Assembly (NCBI RefSeq): GCF_020144925.1
Contig: NZ_NSLC01000004.1
Span: 186,001 to 250,000, forward strand
Length of the DNA stretch: 64,000 bases
Direction of reading: 5' to 3'
Origin: Afifella sp. IM 167
Lineage (GTDB): Bacteria > Pseudomonadota > Alphaproteobacteria > Rhizobiales > Afifellaceae
This document shows, in pieces, positions 48,497 through 56,683 of the stretch. Every line of letters starts with the position of its first letter. Within the stretch, counting starts at the first letter, position 1. The position numbers and the translations under genes are program-made. The notes under the pieces were generated by a model, which was not told the origin of the DNA, did not search any database, and saw only the letters and a list, made by a program, of their open reading frames with translations.

Positions 48497-49465
48497 TCAG
48501 TTCTTCTGGATACCCGCCTTGGCGATCACGTCCGCCCAGCGGTTGGTCTCGGACTGCACGAATTCCTTGAATTCGGCGCCCGCCTTGTCGCCTGCCGTCG
48601 CACCGAGGCCCTGCAGCTTTTCCTGCACGTCGGGCTTGGCCAGCACCTTCTCGCTCGCATCCACCAGCGTCTTCAGCTTTTCCTCGTCGATGCCGGCCGG
48701 CGCGAAGAGGCCCTGCCAGGAACCGGAGGTGAAGCCCGGCACGACCGTGGCGATCGTCGGCATGTCCGGGGCCTGCGGCACCGGCTTGGCGCTGGTGACG
48801 GCAAGGCCGCGCACCGTGCCCGCCTTCATCTGCGCCAGAGCCGTCGGCATGTTGTCGAAGCTCATGTCGATGTTGCCGGCAATGACGTCGAGGATCATCG
48901 AGCCCGAGCCCTTGTAGGGCACGTGCAGGATGTCGGTCCCGGTCGCCGCCTTGAAGCTCTCGGCCGTCAGATGCTGCGAGGTGCCGGCACCGTTCGAGCC
49001 GTAGGTGTACTTGCCCGGATTGTCCTTCAGAAGCTGGACGAGCTCCTCAAGCGTCTTGGCCGGCACGTCCGGATTGACGATCAGCATGTTCGGGCTCTGT
49101 GCCGCGAGAGCGACGGGCTCGAAATCCTTGATCGGGTCGTAGGGCAGCTCGCCGAAGAGGCTCGCATTGGTCGCATGGGTGCTGATCGTGCCCATGAGGA
49201 GCGTGTAGCCGTCCGGCTTGGCACGGGCGACGTATTCGGCGCCGATGATGCCGGAAGTGCCCGGCTTGTTTTCCACGATCACCGGCTGGCCGAGCTCCTG
49301 GCTGAGCCCGTCGGCGACGATCCGCGCCACGGTGTCGGTCGTGCCGCCGGCCGAATAGGGCACGACGATGGTGATCGCCTGGGTGGGGTAGTCCTCCGCC
49401 GCGGCAGCGCCGCCGAGGAGCGAGAGGCCCGCCATTGCCGCGAGGGCAAGTCTGGCTATGCGCAT
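48497..49465 (-). CDS. Tripartite tricarboxylate transporter substrate-binding protein (TctC/Bug)
   Basis: A 322-residue periplasmic binding protein with a signal peptide ending AAAE. The Bug signature is VPYSAGGTTDTVARIVAD and QPVIVENKPGTSGIIGAEYV. The family binds carboxylates for TctAB. Its genes here are separate: tctB and tctA lie about 5 kb upstream on the same strand. It is followed by the hairpin at 48454-48479. Confidence 0.92.
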   Translation of the reverse strand: MRIARLALAAMAGLSLLGGAAAAEDYPTQAITIVVPYSAGGTTDTVARIVADGLSQELGQPVIVENKPGTSGIIGAEYVARAKPDGYTLLMGTISTHATNASLFGELPYDPIKDFEPVALAAQSPNMLIVNPDVPAKTLEELVQLLKDNPGKYTYGSNGAGTSQHLTAESFKAATGTDILHVPYKGSGSMILDVIAGNIDMSFDNMPTALAQMKAGTVRGLAVTSAKPVPQAPDMPTIATVVPGFTSGSWQGLFAPAGIDEEKLKTLVDASEKVLAKPDVQEKLQGLGATAGDKAGAEFKEFVQSETNRWADVIAKAGIQKN

Positions 49466-49647
49466 GATGTTTCCTCCGAGTTCTTTTTCGTCGTTGCGGG
49501 CCGCAAGCGGCTTTCCGCCCTCCGCCCGTCTTCACGCGGGCGCAAGCTGGCAATATTGCCTGGAACTAGAGGAAATCCGTGGCTTTACGGCAAACGAGAT
49601 TTTCGCCCGCGAGGCTTGAGCATTTGTCATGCCTCGGCCGGATCGTC

Positions 49648-50082
49648 TCAATCCTCCGGCAGGTGGTAGAGATGGCCGGTGTCGAGCGGGGCGATGGAAT
49701 TAGGGTCGATCCCCTCTTCGGCGAGAACCCGGCGGGCAATCCGGAAGACGTCGGTGCCGGTCGGGATGCCGCAATACATGCCGATGTGGATGAGAAGCTC
49801 GCGAAGCTGCTCCAGCGGCACCTTGGTGCGCACGATGGCATTGCGGAAATGCACCTCGAATTCGTGCATGTGACCGGCGCCGCCCAGCATCGCGAGGTTG
49901 ATCAGGCTGAAGGTGCGCTTGTCGATGATCCCGCGCGACCAGGTGCCGGCCCAGTTGATGTTTGTCACGTACATCTGCCAGGCGCGGTCGAACTCGCTCA
50001 TCTCGGAGAAGTTCTTCTCGACCCATTCGTCGCCCGCGACGGCGCGGCGGGTGGCCGTGCCCTCCTCGTTGAAGTCAGCCAT
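49648..50082 (-). CDS. Carboxymuconolactone decarboxylase-family protein
   Basis: A 144-residue CMD-domain protein (helical, DKRTFSLINLAMLGGAGHMH and IHIGMYCGIPTG). The Cys in YCGIPTG occupies the region where AhpD carries CxxC; here only one Cys is visible, so it resembles 4-carboxymuconolactone decarboxylase more than AhpD. GGGAGGAG precedes ATG 50082. It lies 18 bases after the aldehyde dehydrogenase gene. The reaction is unknown. Confidence 0.82.
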   Translation of the reverse strand: MADFNEEGTATRRAVAGDEWVEKNFSEMSEFDRAWQMYVTNINWAGTWSRGIIDKRTFSLINLAMLGGAGHMHEFEVHFRNAIVRTKVPLEQLRELLIHIGMYCGIPTGTDVFRIARRVLAEEGIDPNSIAPLDTGHLYHLPED

Positions 50083-50100
50083 CACTCCTCCCTTTCTTTT

Positions 50101-51522
50101 TTACACGTTGAAGATCGCAAGCCGCTCTTCGCTCATCTCGCGGATGGCATAGCGCGGTCCCTCGCGGCCGATGCCGCTGTCGCCGACACCGCCATAGGGC
50201 ATCTCGTCGGCCCGCCATGTGGAGGTGCCGCCGACCACGAGGCCGCCGGTGCGCAGCGTCTTCATCGCCCGGCGCGCCAGCGGCAGCGACTGGGTGAAGA
50301 GGCCGGTCTGCAATCCGTAGCGGCTTCGGTTCACCCAGGCGAACGGCTCCTCGATATCGCGGTAGGGCACGACGCTGACGGCGGGACCGAATATCTCCTC
50401 GCAGACGATCGGCGCCTCGGGCGCCGGGGCGAACAGGACGCTCGGCGCAAGCTGCGCCCCCGCCCGTCCGCCGCGCCGGAGCCCCTCGGCCCCACCGGAG
50501 ACGGCGCGCGCGACCGCCTCATCGACGCGGATCGCTGCCGCCTCGTCGATGAGGGTGCCGATATCGGTGTCCCCGGCGAGCGGGTCGCCGACCTTCAGCG
50601 TGTCGACCACCGCCGCCAGCTTTTCCGCAAAGGGCCGGGCGAGGCTTTCATGCACGGCGATGTTCTGCACGGACACGCAACTCTGGCCGGCAAGGCGCAT
50701 GGAATTGGCGCCGCAGATCGCGGCCGCGGCGTCGATGTCGGCGTCCTCGGCGAGGATGGTGAAGCCGTTGCCGCCGAGTTCCAGGGCGAGGCGGCGCAGG
50801 CCCGCGGCCCGCGAGATCAGCGCGCCGACGCGGCTCGATCCGGTAAAGGAGATGAAATCGGCGCGCGCATCCTCCACCAGAAGCGCGCCCGCCTCTTCGC
50901 CGAAGACGGTGTTGATCAGTCCCGGCGGCGCGCCCGCCTCCTGAAAAAGCTCGACCAGCCGGTGGACGGTCAGCGAGGAGGCCGGCGAGGGCTTCAGCAC
51001 CACCGTGTCGCCGGCCGCGATCGCCGGCCCGAGCTTGTGGCAGGTGAGATTGACCGGCGCGTTGAAGGGCGTGATGGCGGCGACCACACCCAGCGGATAG
51101 CGCATGAGGAGGGCGAGCTTGCCCGCCCCGTTCGGCGAGGAATCCATCGGCACATGCTCGCCGGCGATGCGCACCGCCTCCTCGGCGGAGATATCTAGGG
51201 TGCTGACGGAGCGGTCGATCTCGCGCCGCGCATCGGCGATCGCCTTTCCCGTCTCGCGCGCCATCGTCTCCGCCAGCATGCCGGAGCGGTCGCGCACGAG
51301 ATCGGCCGTCCGCCGCAGCAGGGCGGCCCGCTCGGCAGGCGGCGTCTCGGCGGCAGCCTCGCGCGCGGCAGAGGCCGCGGCAAGCGCGGCATCCACCTCC
51401 TCGCGCCCGCATCGCGGCACCTCGGCCACGGCGTCGCCGCGATAGGGGTCGCAGCGCAGGGAGAAGCTTCGCGCCTCGCGCCACTCGCCGCCGATGAGGA
51501 GCGGGATTCTCTGTGCTGTCAT
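50101..51522 (-). CDS. Aldehyde dehydrogenase family protein
   Basis: A 473-residue ALDH. Catalytic Glu in LELGGNG, nucleophile Cys in GQSCVSVQNIAV, Asn in TPFNAPVNLT, and FTGSSRVGAL as the NAD-binding turn. These residues are all present, so the enzyme should oxidise an aldehyde or semialdehyde to the acid. The substrate is unknown. It overlaps no neighbour and lies between LysR and CMD genes on the same strand. Confidence 0.92.
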   Translation of the reverse strand: MTAQRIPLLIGGEWREARSFSLRCDPYRGDAVAEVPRCGREEVDAALAAASAAREAAAETPPAERAALLRRTADLVRDRSGMLAETMARETGKAIADARREIDRSVSTLDISAEEAVRIAGEHVPMDSSPNGAGKLALLMRYPLGVVAAITPFNAPVNLTCHKLGPAIAAGDTVVLKPSPASSLTVHRLVELFQEAGAPPGLINTVFGEEAGALLVEDARADFISFTGSSRVGALISRAAGLRRLALELGGNGFTILAEDADIDAAAAICGANSMRLAGQSCVSVQNIAVHESLARPFAEKLAAVVDTLKVGDPLAGDTDIGTLIDEAAAIRVDEAVARAVSGGAEGLRRGGRAGAQLAPSVLFAPAPEAPIVCEEIFGPAVSVVPYRDIEEPFAWVNRSRYGLQTGLFTQSLPLARRAMKTLRTGGLVVGGTSTWRADEMPYGGVGDSGIGREGPRYAIREMSEERLAIFNV

Positions 51523-51597
51523 GATCGTTTTCCGGAAATCTGGCGGGACGCTAGGTCGGGAGGCGCGCCCCCGGCAACCGACAAAATCTGCCGGACG

Positions 51598-52509
51598 CTA
51601 TGAGCTGAGCTCATCCGGGCCCGAACGGGCGCGCAGCTCGCGCATCCAGGCGCGGAAGGCCTCCACCTTGGAGATGCCCGCCCGGGACGCCGGGACGATG
51701 AGGTGATAGCCGATGTCGCGCTCCAGCACGGTCTCGAAGGGCGCGATCAGGCGGCCCTCGGCAAGCTCGGCGGCCAGATACTCGATCTGCCCGATGGCAA
51801 AGCCGTAGCCGGAGATGGCGCATTCATAGGCGATGGCGAGCTCTTCCAGATAGAGCGTCTCGGCCTCCTCGGCGCCTTCCACCCCGGCGAGCGCCAGCCA
51901 GTCGGCCCAGTCGTGCTGGCGGCGCCGCAGATGCAGAAGGGGAAAGGCGAGAATGTCGGACGGAACGGGCGCGCGGCCCAGACCTTCCAGGAGGCGCGGG
52001 CTGCAGACGGGCGTCAGACGGTCGTTGAAGACGGGCTCGGAGACAAGGCCGCGCCAGTGCCCCTTGCCGTAGCGGATGCCGATATCGGCCTCCTCGCGGT
52101 CGAAATTCACCGAGCCGCTCGCCGCCACGAACTGCACCTTGATGTTGGGGTGGCGGATCTGAAAATCCGGAAGCCTCGGCAGGAGCCAGCGGTTGAGGAA
52201 GGTGGTGTAGCCCTTGATCGTCAGGCTGGTCTCGTTGCGGGCCGCCAGAAGCTCGTCCGTCGCCTGGGAGATCTGCTCGAAGCTGTCGGTGAGAGCGGCG
52301 GCGTAGATGCGTCCGCTCTGCGTCAGGGCGAGCCCCCGCGGATGACGCTGGAAAAGCTGGAAACCGAGATGGTCCTCCAGCGCCTTCACCTGCCGGCTGA
52401 CGGCGCCCTGCGTCACGCAAAGCTCGTCGGCGGCCAGCGTAAAGCTCATGTGGCGCGCCGCCACCTCGAAAGCTCTCAGGGGATTGAGCGGTGGAAAGGG
52501 GCTCGCCAT
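51598..52509 (-). CDS. LysR-family transcriptional regulator (GcvA-like)
   Basis: A 303-residue regulator. The helix-turn-helix is FTLAADELCVTQGAVSRQVKAL; the conserved N-terminal PLNPLRAFEVAARHMSFT is GcvA-like. I choose ATG 52509; the frame extends to 52587 but the extra residues are Pro/Arg-rich. The effector domain contains RWLLPRLPDFQIRHPNI. It sits inside the catabolic cluster, between the tctA and ALDH genes, and is the natural candidate regulator of it. Confidence 0.93.
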   Translation of the reverse strand: MASPFPPLNPLRAFEVAARHMSFTLAADELCVTQGAVSRQVKALEDHLGFQLFQRHPRGLALTQSGRIYAAALTDSFEQISQATDELLAARNETSLTIKGYTTFLNRWLLPRLPDFQIRHPNIKVQFVAASGSVNFDREEADIGIRYGKGHWRGLVSEPVFNDRLTPVCSPRLLEGLGRAPVPSDILAFPLLHLRRRQHDWADWLALAGVEGAEEAETLYLEELAIAYECAISGYGFAIGQIEYLAAELAEGRLIAPFETVLERDIGYHLIVPASRAGISKVEAFRAWMRELRARSGPDELSS

Positions 52510-52570
52510 CCGGTCCTGGTTTCGGTTTCGCCATCGCTCCGCCGGGAAGGCGGAGGACGGAACAGGGACC

Positions 52571-54076
52571 TCAGGCTTCGGCTTCACGCTCTTTGCGGCC
52601 CCTGATGCGCTCTATCGTGATCCAGGCGATGAGCGCAACGGTGGAGAGAAGAAAGGCGGCGCTGATCGGGCGTTCGACGAAGACCCAGGCCGAGCCGCGC
52701 GAGATGAGCAGGGCGCGGCGAAAGTTCTCCTCCATCATCGGCCCGAGAACGAGGCCGAGGAGGAGCGGCGCCGGCTCAAACCGCAGGATCTTCAGCCCGT
52801 AGCCGACGAGGCCGAAGATCACGACCATCAGGACGTCGAAGGCCGAATTGCGGATCGAATAGACCCCGACGCAGATGAAGACGAGGATCGAGGGAAAGAG
52901 CGCCGAATAGGGGATCGACAGGATGCGCACCCAGATGCCGATCAGGGGCAGGTTGAGGATGACCAGCATGACGTTGCCGATCATGAAGGAGACGATCAGC
53001 CCCCAGAAGAGCGAGGGCTGTTCGACGATGAGGCGCGGCCCCGGAATGATGCCGTGGATCATCAGCGCGCCGATCATCACCGCCATGACGGCATCGCCCG
53101 GGATGCCGAGCGTCAGCGTCGGGATGAAGGCCGTCTGGGCGGCGGCGTTGTTGGCGCTTTCGGGCGCGGAAACGCCCTCCACCGCCCCGCGGCCGAAGCG
53201 CTCCGGCTCTTTGGCGATCTTCACCTCCGTCGCATAGGCGATGAAGGAGGCGATGGTGGAGCCGGTGCCCGGCAACGCGCCGAAGAGAGAGCCGATGGAG
53301 GTGCCGCGCAGCATCGGGCCCCAGGAGCGGCGCATGTCCTCGCGCGTCGGCAGCAGCGAGCGCCAGGTGATGTCGCGACTGGCGACGCGCCTTTCCGGCG
53401 GGCGCACAAGGCTGGAGATGATCTCGGCAACGCCGAACATGCCGGTCGCGACGATGACGAGATGGATGCCGTCGGCAAGCTCCATGACGCCGTAGGTGAA
53501 GCGGAACTCCGCCGTATTGACGTCGATGCCGACGATGCCGAGGAGAAGCCCCACCACCACCATCGCCACGGAGCGCAGCGGCGCGCCGCGGCCGACCAGC
53601 GAGGCCGCGATCAGGCCGAGCACCATCAGCGAGAAATATTCCGCCGCCGAGAATTGCAGCGCGAAGGCCGCCAGAAGCGGCGCGAAGCCGGCGACGAGAA
53701 TGACGCCGACGAAGGAGCCGAAGAAGGAGGCGATCGTGGTGATGAACAGCGCCACGCCTGCCCTGCCCTGCTGGGCCATCGGATAGCCGTCGAGGCAGGT
53801 GACGGCCGAGGTCGCCGTGCCCGGCACGTTGAGCAGGATCGAGGCGGTCGAGCCGCCGTACTGGGCGCCGTAATAGATGCCGGCGAGCATGATCAGCGCG
53901 TCGGTGGGCTCGTGGCTGAAGGTGACGGGCAGGAGGATGGCGATGGTCGCGAGCGGCCCCACCCCCGGCAGGACGCCGATGAAGGTACCGAGCGTGACGC
54001 CGATCAGGCAGTTGAGGAGAGCGGAGAAGGAAAAGGCCGCCTCGATGCCGATGCCGAGATGGGAAAAGATTTCCAT
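52571..54076 (-). CDS. Tripartite tricarboxylate transporter permease TctA
   Basis: A 501-residue membrane permease with about ten to twelve helices. The signature GVLPGVGPLATIAILLPVTF lies near the N-terminus and a second related block, GALPGTGSTIASFIAYATE, is in the middle, the internal duplication typical of TctA. It carries the main transport path, partnered by TctB and the binding protein. It starts one base after the tctB stop. Confidence 0.94.
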   Translation of the reverse strand: MEIFSHLGIGIEAAFSFSALLNCLIGVTLGTFIGVLPGVGPLATIAILLPVTFSHEPTDALIMLAGIYYGAQYGGSTASILLNVPGTATSAVTCLDGYPMAQQGRAGVALFITTIASFFGSFVGVILVAGFAPLLAAFALQFSAAEYFSLMVLGLIAASLVGRGAPLRSVAMVVVGLLLGIVGIDVNTAEFRFTYGVMELADGIHLVIVATGMFGVAEIISSLVRPPERRVASRDITWRSLLPTREDMRRSWGPMLRGTSIGSLFGALPGTGSTIASFIAYATEVKIAKEPERFGRGAVEGVSAPESANNAAAQTAFIPTLTLGIPGDAVMAVMIGALMIHGIIPGPRLIVEQPSLFWGLIVSFMIGNVMLVILNLPLIGIWVRILSIPYSALFPSILVFICVGVYSIRNSAFDVLMVVIFGLVGYGLKILRFEPAPLLLGLVLGPMMEENFRRALLISRGSAWVFVERPISAAFLLSTVALIAWITIERIRGRKEREAEA

Positions 54077-54077
54077 C

Positions 54078-54530
54078 TCAAAATCCCTTCAGCAGCGGCA
54101 TCGGCATGCCGAGGCCGATGCGGAAGACAAGGGCGGCGAAGGCGGAAAGGCCGATCGCCAGGAGCAGGACCGGCATCGGGCGCGCATCGCGCCAGGCAAA
54201 GCCGCCGATGACGACGACGGCCATGGTCGCCGGCACCAGCCCCACCCGGCCGATGAGGAGCGCGAAGGCGGCGACGCCGCCACAGATGCACAGAAGCGGG
54301 CGGAGCGCCTGGCGCAGCTCTGCGAGCGTGTCGGCGAGGTCCTCCGGCACCGTCTCGCGCACGAAGAGGATCGCCGCACCGAGCACGGCCAGGATCATGC
54401 CGAGCATCAGCGGAAAGAAGCCCGGGCCGATATTCGCCATGCGGCCGAGATCGTGCGCCATCCCCTCGCGGATGGCGACGGCGGCCAGGGCGATCATCAG
54501 GCCCCCTGCAATTGCGTTCTGTATTCTCAC
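54078..54530 (-). CDS. Tripartite tricarboxylate transporter small permease TctB
   Basis: A 150-residue protein with four membrane helices, the second family component. The start is GTG 54530, with GGAGG about ten bases upstream; it reads MRIQNAIAGGLMIALAAVAI. GPGFFPLMLGMILAVLG is the TctB hallmark. The open frame upstream of this is antisense noise. It is adjacent to tctA. Confidence 0.9.
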   Translation of the reverse strand: MRIQNAIAGGLMIALAAVAIREGMAHDLGRMANIGPGFFPLMLGMILAVLGAAILFVRETVPEDLADTLAELRQALRPLLCICGGVAAFALLIGRVGLVPATMAVVVIGGFAWRDARPMPVLLLAIGLSAFAALVFRIGLGMPMPLLKGF

Positions 54531-54589
54531 CCGGACGTTTCCTCCCCGGCCGCTCTGGCGGCGGCCTTGGTCCGATTTCTCCCGTCGCC

Positions 54590-55750
54590 TCAGTAGCCGT
54601 TCATGCCCAAGATCCCGTCCGGCGCGTCGGCGCCGGCCATCAGCCGCTTGCCGATGAGATTGCGCAGGGTTTCCGAAGTGCCGCCACCCAGAGTGCCGTA
54701 GCGCGCCCCCCGATAGAAGCGCGAAACCGGGTACTCGTCGGTGAAGCCGAAGCCGCCGAAGATCTGGATCGCCTCGCTGGTGACGCGCAGCGCCATCTCG
54801 TTGGTGAAGATCTTCGCCACCGCCGCCTTCAGCGGATCGGGGAAAGGATCGGCCGAGACGCAGGCGTCGTAGAGGAGGACGCGCGAGGCCTCGATGTCCT
54901 TGTACATGTCCGCCAGCTTCCAGCGCATGCCCTGGAAATCGCCGATCGGCTGGCCGAAGGCGGTGCGCTCCTGCATGTAGCGGCGCGCCTCGTCGAAGGC
55001 GCCCTCCGCAAGGCCCAGCGAGATGGAAGGGTTGAGGCAGCGCTGGGTGTTGAAAGCGTGCAGCAGCTTCTTCAGCCCGTCCTCGGCGAGAACGAGGTTC
55101 TCCGCCGGCAGCTCGCAATCGGTGAACTGGACTTCGTGGAGATATTCGCCGCCGAGGGTGTGAAAGCGGCCGGTGACGGCAAAGCCGGGCGTGGTGCGCG
55201 GAACGAGCACGCAGCCGATGCCCTTGTTGCCGGGCGTTCCGTCGACGCGGGTGAAGACGACGAACATCTCCGCCTCGTCCGCCCGGCTGATCAGCGTCTT
55301 GGTGCCGTTGAGGACCACCCTGTCGCCGGCGCGGCGGGTATTGGTGCGGTAGCTGGCGACATCGGTGCCGGCGTCCGGCTCCGTCATGCAGATGGCGAGC
55401 AGCGCCTCGCCGGTGCACACGCGCGGCAGGATATCGGCCTTGATGTGCTCCGGCGCGTAGGTGGAGATGACACGGGTCTGCACGCCGACCTCGCCGAGAA
55501 CGGCCATCGCCGTCACGTAGCAGGTCTTGGCGATCTCCTCGAGGACGAGGGCCGTATCGAGGATCGACAGGCCGAGCCCGCCATACTCTTCCGGCACCGA
55601 CATTCCGAGAACGCCGAGATCGGCGAGCTTGCGGATGTTCTCCCAGGGAAAGGTGCCGTCGAGATACTTGATGGCGTTGGGCTTGATCTCGTTCTGCGCC
55701 AGATCGCGCACACTACGCACGAGCAGCCGCTGCTCCTCCGTCAACTGCAT
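54590..55750 (-). CDS. Acyl-CoA dehydrogenase family protein lacking the usual catalytic Glu
   Basis: A 386-residue FAD protein of the ACAD fold. CMTEPDAGTDVASYRT is the FAD/substrate signature and FQGMRWKLADM is the C-terminal domain. The catalytic base is not where relatives have it: the medium-chain position (before GTSE) is Gly356, and the isovaleryl/long-chain position is Gln236 in NTQR. Some members with similar changes do not dehydrogenate; 3-sulfinopropionyl-CoA desulfinase is one (from memory). The Arg I associate with that enzyme is not seen. The gene abuts the sucD-like stop with no spacing. Confidence 0.9.
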   Translation of the reverse strand: MQLTEEQRLLVRSVRDLAQNEIKPNAIKYLDGTFPWENIRKLADLGVLGMSVPEEYGGLGLSILDTALVLEEIAKTCYVTAMAVLGEVGVQTRVISTYAPEHIKADILPRVCTGEALLAICMTEPDAGTDVASYRTNTRRAGDRVVLNGTKTLISRADEAEMFVVFTRVDGTPGNKGIGCVLVPRTTPGFAVTGRFHTLGGEYLHEVQFTDCELPAENLVLAEDGLKKLLHAFNTQRCLNPSISLGLAEGAFDEARRYMQERTAFGQPIGDFQGMRWKLADMYKDIEASRVLLYDACVSADPFPDPLKAAVAKIFTNEMALRVTSEAIQIFGGFGFTDEYPVSRFYRGARYGTLGGGTSETLRNLIGKRLMAGADAPDGILGMNGY

Positions 55751-56683
55751 CTAACCTTGTGCCTCCGCTCGCAGATCGGGACTGCCTGCGACAGCCTCGG
55801 CCAGTTCCCTGATGGTAAAAAAGACATGCGCGCCGGCGGCCTGAAGCGCCTCCGCCTTGGAGGCCAGCGTGCCGGCGCCCCCGGCGATCAGCGCGCCGGC
55901 ATGGCCCATGGAAATGCCCTCGCGCGCGCCCTGCCCGGCGATGATGGCGTAAAGCGGCTTGGCAAAGCCGGTGTCGCGGATCGCCGCCGCCAGCTCCTCT
56001 TCCTCCGAGCCGCCGATCTCGCCGACGGCGATGACGGCCCGGGTGGCCGGATCTTCGGCGAAATACGGGAGAAGGTCGGCAAAGCGCGTGCCCTTCACCG
56101 GATCGCCGCCGACGCCGATCCAGCTCGACTGGCCGAGACCTGCTGCGACCAGCCGCCAGGAAACCTCGTAGGAAAGCGTGCCGCTCTTCGACATGACGCC
56201 GAGCGGGCCCGGCGAGAGGGTCGCGTCCGGCAGGAAGCCGAGCTTCAGGACGCCCGGAATGGCGATGCCCGGCGTGGAGGAACCCACCCAGCGCACCCCC
56301 GCCTCCTTCGTCAGCGCCAGAGCGCGCATTGCATCGGCGACCGGCACGCCCTCGGTGATGGAAACGACGAGATCGATGCCCGCCGCAACGGCGTCCTCGA
56401 TGGCGGGCAGCACCTGCAGGGGCGGCACCATGACGACGCTCATGCGGGCGCCGGTGGCGCCGACGGCCTCGGCGCAGGAGGTGAAGACGGGAACGCCGTC
56501 CACCTCGCTGGTGCGGCCGGAGGGCGAGACGCCTCCCACGACATTGGAGCCGGCGGCGCGCATCAGGCCCATATGGCGTGCGCCGATGCGGCCCGTCGCA
56601 CCCTGGACGAGGACGCCGGCGGAGGCCGGGATGCCGAAGATCGCCGGCTCGGCGTGCGTGTTTCTTTCAGCGAGAGCGGCCAT
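55751..56683 (-). CDS. Succinyl-CoA ligase alpha-like (SucD-like) subunit
   Basis: A 310-residue CoA-binding subunit. The phosphohistidine is in GHAGALIAGG, as in SucD, and VQGATGRIGARHMGLM is the CoA-binding N-terminus. It shares only limited detail with housekeeping SucD, so the acid may differ (malate, itaconate and similar acids are known for relatives). ATG 56683 overlaps the beta-like subunit stop (TGATG); a GTG at 56686 is also possible. A substrate-specific CoA ligase is inferred. Confidence 0.85.
   Translation of the reverse strand: MAALAERNTHAEPAIFGIPASAGVLVQGATGRIGARHMGLMRAAGSNVVGGVSPSGRTSEVDGVPVFTSCAEAVGATGARMSVVMVPPLQVLPAIEDAVAAGIDLVVSITEGVPVADAMRALALTKEAGVRWVGSSTPGIAIPGVLKLGFLPDATLSPGPLGVMSKSGTLSYEVSWRLVAAGLGQSSWIGVGGDPVKGTRFADLLPYFAEDPATRAVIAVGEIGGSEEEELAAAIRDTGFAKPLYAIIAGQGAREGISMGHAGALIAGGAGTLASKAEALQAAGAHVFFTIRELAEAVAGSPDLRAEAQG

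Noticed and set aside
49579-51198. 539-codon plus-strand frame opposite CMD and ALDH genes
   Set aside because: Same reason: an antisense shadow of two real genes.
54531-55418. Upstream extension of the TctB frame
   Set aside because: It overlaps the ACAD gene in another frame and is Arg/Gly-rich noise; GTG 54530 has a ribosome site and a TctB N-terminus.
54590-55750. Firm call of the ACAD as a 3-sulfinopropionyl-CoA desulfinase
   Set aside because: The missing Glu and the Gln fit, but the Arg I associate with the desulfinase is not present, so I kept the family-level call.
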